A stretch of DNA of 64,000 bases from Pseudomonadota bacterium. Lineage in GTDB: Bacteria; Pseudomonadota; Gammaproteobacteria; Steroidobacterales; Steroidobacteraceae. The DNA lies in contig JANXUT010000068.1 of the NCBI GenBank assembly GCA_025356075.1, forward strand, positions 62,001 to 126,000, in the 5' to 3' direction. The notes beneath the pieces were generated by a model. That model was not told where the DNA came from, searched no databases, and worked only from the letters and a program-made list of their open reading frames with translations. The translations under genes and the position numbers were made by a program. Position 1 is the stretch's first letter, and each line of letters begins with the position of its first letter. Below are positions 57,786 to 64,000 of this stretch, piece by piece.

Positions 57786-58244
57786 TCAGGTTGCCGTTGC
57801 CGGCGTCGTCGCGGCCGGTGGCGGCGGTGGCGCGCCCTCCGTGCCCTTCGCATGCTCGACCGAGCGCTTCTTGCGCGCGACCTTCAGCTGCTTGGTGTCG
57901 ATCGGCCGGATCTCGATGATCTGGCACCGCTCGTGGTGTCCGACCAGCACGAACTCGAAGTGGCTGATGGTGCCGGCGCTCGAGGTGACCCCGAGGCGGT
58001 TGGTCCACTCGAGGTTGAAGCACGGCGAGCCGACCGTCACGAAATACGCTTCCCACGGCGTCGACCAGAGGACGACCTGGTGAGGGCCGACGGCTTCCCA
58101 GCTGTAGAGGTCCCAGAAGTGGAACTCCTGGATCGGCGGGCCCGTGAACGGCAGGTACTCGTTCAGGGCGGCGCCATAGGGGCGCGAGGTCGCGCAGCCG
58201 GTGAAGAGCAGCGCGGCGGCTAGGACGGGCAGGATGCGTTTCAT
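57786..58244 (-). CDS. DUF6491-type lipoprotein
   Basis: A 152-residue lipoprotein. The signal peptide ends LLFTGCATSRPYGA (Cys17). The mature domain contains SWEAVGPHQVVLWSTPWEAY, CFNLEWTNRLGVTSS and HERCQIIEIRPIDTKQLK, which I recognise as DUF6491. The tail is low-complexity Pro/Ala/Thr. Function unknown; such proteins are scattered in gammaproteobacteria as single genes. Confidence 0.75.
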   Translation of the reverse strand: MKRILPVLAAALLFTGCATSRPYGAALNEYLPFTGPPIQEFHFWDLYSWEAVGPHQVVLWSTPWEAYFVTVGSPCFNLEWTNRLGVTSSAGTISHFEFVLVGHHERCQIIEIRPIDTKQLKVARKKRSVEHAKGTEGAPPPPPAATTPATAT

Positions 58245-58332
58245 GGTCGTGGCTCCTAAGGCGGAGAGCCTACTCCGGATAGAACGGCAGGCGCGCGAAC
58301 TGGTTGACGCGATTCATCTAAACTCACCTCGC

Positions 58333-59040
58333 ATGCAGTGGTTCCGTTCGTTCCTGTTCACCAGCGTCCTGTTCCTGTCGACGTTCGTCTACTCGTTCGT
58401 CCTGGTCGCTGGTTTCTGGCTCCCTTACCGGGGGCGCTATGCCATCGCCCGCCACTGGGCGCGGATGATGCTCGGCGCGGCCGAGGTCTTCTGCGGCCTC
58501 GGCTACGTGGTCGAGGGGCTCGAGAACATCCCGCCGGGCGGCTGCGTGTCGATGTGGAAGCATTCCTCCGCCTGGGAAACGATCGCGCAGATGGTGATCT
58601 TCCCGCCGCAGGCATGGGTCCTGAAGCGCGAGATCCTGTGGATCCCGTTGGTCGGGTGGGCGACCTGGCTCATGGAGCCGATCGCGATCAACCGCGGCGC
58701 GGGGTCGGGGGCGGTCAAGGACGTGATCCGCCAGGGGCGGGCCCGACTCGAGCAGGGCCGCGGCGTGCTGATTTTCCCGGAAGGCACGCGGGTTGCGCCG
58801 GGACAAACGAAGAAGTACGGCATCAGCGGCGCGCTGCTCGCCGTGGAGTCCGGCCGCAAGATCGTGCCGGTCGCGCACGACGCGGGCCGCTACTGGGGCC
58901 GGCGCGGCTTCCTCAAGAAGCGGGGCACGATCCGCGTCGTCATCGGACCCCCGATCGACCCCACCGGCAAGGACCCGCGCGAACTCAACGAGACGACGCG
59001 CGTCTGGATCGACGCGAAGGTCGCCGAGCTCGGCGCCTAG
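58333..59040 (+). CDS. plsC: 1-acyl-sn-glycerol-3-phosphate acyltransferase
   Basis: A 235-residue membrane acyltransferase that converts lysophosphatidic acid to phosphatidic acid. An N-terminal helix (FLFTSVLFLSTFVYSFVLVA) precedes the active-site motif KHSSAWET, an HX4E form (His77, Glu82) seen in many proteobacterial PlsC proteins instead of HX4D. IFPEGTRVAPGQ is the substrate-binding motif III. Start ATG 58333. Its stop shares the CTAG palindrome with the convergent GST gene. Confidence 0.9.
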   Translation: MQWFRSFLFTSVLFLSTFVYSFVLVAGFWLPYRGRYAIARHWARMMLGAAEVFCGLGYVVEGLENIPPGGCVSMWKHSSAWETIAQMVIFPPQAWVLKREILWIPLVGWATWLMEPIAINRGAGSGAVKDVIRQGRARLEQGRGVLIFPEGTRVAPGQTKKYGISGALLAVESGRKIVPVAHDAGRYWGRRGFLKKRGTIRVVIGPPIDPTGKDPRELNETTRVWIDAKVAELGA

Positions 59041-59762
59041 CCCGCGCGCCGCGCGGCGGACGGGTGCGTGTTCGCGGCGGTCTGGCCGAAGAGGATCTTC
59101 CGCGCCTCCTCGGTCGTCAGCGCGGATTGGCTCGGCAGGCTCTGGCCCTTCGCGTACGCCCGGACCGTCGAGGGGCGCGCGGCGACGCCCTCGAACCAGC
59201 GCTTCAGGTTCGGGAACTCACTCAAGTTTTGCGACTGCAGTTCCCACGGCACGATCCACGGGTAGATCGCGACGTCCGCGATCGAGTACGCCGCGCCCGC
59301 GACGAAGGCACGTCCCTCGAGTCGCCGGTCGAGCACGCCGTAGAGACGATTCGTCTCGCGCACGTAGCGATCGATCGCGTAGGGCAGCTTTTCGGGCGCG
59401 TAGCGGTTGAAGTGATGGTTCTGCCCGGCCATGGGACCCAGGCCCGCGACCTGCCAGGTGAGCCACTCGAGCACGACGATGCGCTCGCGCGTGTTTTGCG
59501 GCAGGAGCTTGCCGGTCTTGTCGCCCAGGTAGGTGAGGATCGCGCCCGACTCGAACACCGATAGCGCCGGCCCCGCATCCGCCGGCGCGTGATCGGTGAT
59601 CGCGGGCATGCGGTTGTTGGGACTGATCGCGAGGAAGTCGGGCTTGAACTGGTCCCCGGCGCCGATGTTGACCGGCGTGATCCGGTAGGGAGTGCCGGTC
59701 TCCTCGAGGAACATCGTGATCTTGTGGCCGTTCGGCGTTGGCCAGTAGAAAAGCTCGATCAT
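59037..59762 (-). CDS. Glutathione S-transferase (YfcG/Nu-class-like)
   Basis: A 241-residue GST with a thioredoxin-like N-terminal domain (MIELFYWPTPNGHKITMFLE, then ISPNNRMPAITDH) and an all-helical C-terminal domain. The TPNGHK(I/V) start and NPNNK-like turn are typical of YfcG/YghU Nu-class enzymes, which have disulfide-bond reductase activity with glutathione. ESGAILTYLGDKTGKLLP is the glutathione-binding ES motif. Overlaps plsC by 4 nt convergently. Confidence 0.88.
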   Translation of the reverse strand: MIELFYWPTPNGHKITMFLEETGTPYRITPVNIGAGDQFKPDFLAISPNNRMPAITDHAPADAGPALSVFESGAILTYLGDKTGKLLPQNTRERIVVLEWLTWQVAGLGPMAGQNHHFNRYAPEKLPYAIDRYVRETNRLYGVLDRRLEGRAFVAGAAYSIADVAIYPWIVPWELQSQNLSEFPNLKRWFEGVAARPSTVRAYAKGQSLPSQSALTTEEARKILFGQTAANTHPSAARRAG

Positions 59763-59873
59763 GGTGGTGTGTCCGGGGCTAATGGGTATGAAGGCACGGT
59801 AGCTGAGGAACGGGAGACTCGCGACGAACCATCCGGAATGGCACGCGTTCGGCCGGTGATGGCGCGAGTCGCG

Positions 59874-60592
59874 CTAGTCAACCAGCCGAAACACCTCGTG
59901 GCGATTCGGAATGCCGCGCTGGACGGGCCGCCACTCGTCGCCGGTTCGCAGCTCGTACCTGTCAAAGCAGCACGGCAGGCCCTTGGCCACGAGTGGGTCG
60001 GCGCAGTCCATCAGCTGGAAATGAAGATGCGGAGCAGTTGAGTTGCCGGAGTGGCCGACGTTCGCGATGATCTGCCCACGCGTGACCTGCTCACCGGCCT
60101 TTGGTCGCACGGAGCCTGTCTTGCAATGCGCGAGCACGGCGTACAATCCGGGCGAAGTCGCCTTAAGGATCAGGTGGTTTCCGGCGAGCCTTGGTATGTC
60201 CGCGCGGATCCGCTGCGCCGAGCGCAAGCCGTTCCGTAACGCCACGTAGAGGTCACGCGGGACGAGGACCGGGTCCCGTTCCGCCACGCCGTCGCAGGAC
60301 TTGACCACGGTGCCATCGAAAGGCGCGTGGATGGGTTCACCGTAACCGTAGAACTCGGCGAGCGGGACGCCGAGCGTGCAGAGCTTGAGCAGTCCGCCGT
60401 TGCGGGATAGCTGGCTGGCGGAGGGCTTGGCGCGGGGCTCGCCGCCCAGCCGGACGAAGTCGAACGCGTAGGTCTGCGCGAAGAGAAGAAATGCGTGCCG
60501 TGGCTCGGCACCCGGAACGCCGGCGTATTGAATGCGGTCCATTCGCCGCGGAGCGGCAAGCCGACTTCGATGGATTTGGCCACGTCCGTCAC
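59874..60592 (-). pseudogene. M23-family metallopeptidase broken by a frameshift
   Basis: Two frames together give one M23/LytM-type protein. The N-terminal part (from GTG 60592) reads LPLRGEWTAFNTPAFRVPSH followed by GTHFF. The frame then shifts within the TTCTTCTCTT tract (+ strand 60481-60490) and continues FAQTYAFDFVRLGGEP to the C-terminus, with the conserved VGHSGNSTAPHLHFQL. A net change of +2 or -1 nt restores continuity. The break lies between the first metal ligand (His of SHGTH) and the second (Asp of AFDF), so neither fragment alone has the full site. Either a real pseudogene or a sequencing error. Confidence 0.75.
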
Positions 60593-60645
60593 GCAGGAAC
60601 CTCGCTGGCCGGCCCCGTCCGCGATCCGGCATCCTTGACCGCGAA

Positions 60646-64000
<3,355 letters not shown>

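Noticed and set aside
58549..58578. PlsC HX4E instead of HX4D as a sign of inactivation
   Set aside because: The KHSSAWET form is common in functional proteobacterial acyltransferases, and motif III is intact.

Overview
The window looks like the chromosome of a high-GC gammaproteobacterium, plausibly from the Nevskiales/Steroidobacterales/Xanthomonadales side of the class. That placement is inferred from gene order and protein type, not from a search. The supports are an envC | rhodanese(yibN)-grxC-secB-gpsA ... trmL neighbourhood as in Escherichia coli, a glnA - ntrB - ntrC cluster, an AlgZ/AlgR-type two-component pair, TrkA/TrkH, glyQ-glyS, and a GyrB carrying the extra C-terminal segment typical of gammaproteobacteria. 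Coding density is very high. Many neighbours overlap by exactly 4 nt (ATGA, GTGA, TTGA) or as TGATG. I see no rRNA, tRNA, CRISPR array or complete insertion sequence.

Layout: 1-2.5 kb holds an Lrp-type regulator facing a citrulline/ornithine catabolic pair (CtlX, ornithine cyclodeaminase). 2.7-8.9 kb holds an S41 protease lipoprotein, small proteins, a HIT protein, an AI-2E-family permease and UvrD. 8.9-18 kb is a four-gene MdtABC-type RND efflux operon with its outer-membrane channel, and its upstream region carries a CpxR-like box. 18-24.6 kb holds trkA-trkH, class I fumarase and an AlgZ/AlgR-like pair. 24.6-25.05 kb is the only gene-free stretch above 300 bp and contains a striking A+T-rich, palindrome-rich island. 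25-33 kb holds dtd, tatABC, two unrelated peptide transporters (POT and OPT), a DUF4382 lipoprotein and an EamA exporter. 33.6-36.3 kb holds a small holin-like membrane protein, an amidohydrolase-fold protein that has lost most metal ligands, an SRPBCC protein and a MAPEG protein. 36.3-39.6 kb holds two c-di-GMP proteins in one unit. 39.8-46.9 kb is the envC/yibN/grxC/secB/gpsA/trmL/pyrD region with an acyl-CoA ligase. 46.8-52.9 kb holds mscS, ntrC, ntrB, a DUF4124 protein and glnA. glnA is preceded by a well-formed sigma-54 promoter and two NtrC palindromes. 52.9-60.6 kb holds a second acyl-CoA ligase, glyQS, a DUF6491 lipoprotein, plsC, a GST and a frameshifted M23 peptidase.

The window ends in gyrB (N-terminus outside the window). 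It is interrupted by a 503-residue intein with a LAGLIDADG homing endonuclease, inserted directly before the TOPRIM TDADVDG motif. This is the most distinctive element. Other points worth a second look are the apparent amidohydrolase pseudoenzyme, the M23 gene broken between its first two metal ligands, the Ser/Thr/Gly insertion in the MdtC-like pump, the A+T-rich island, and a probably leaderless class 1B dihydroorotate dehydrogenase.
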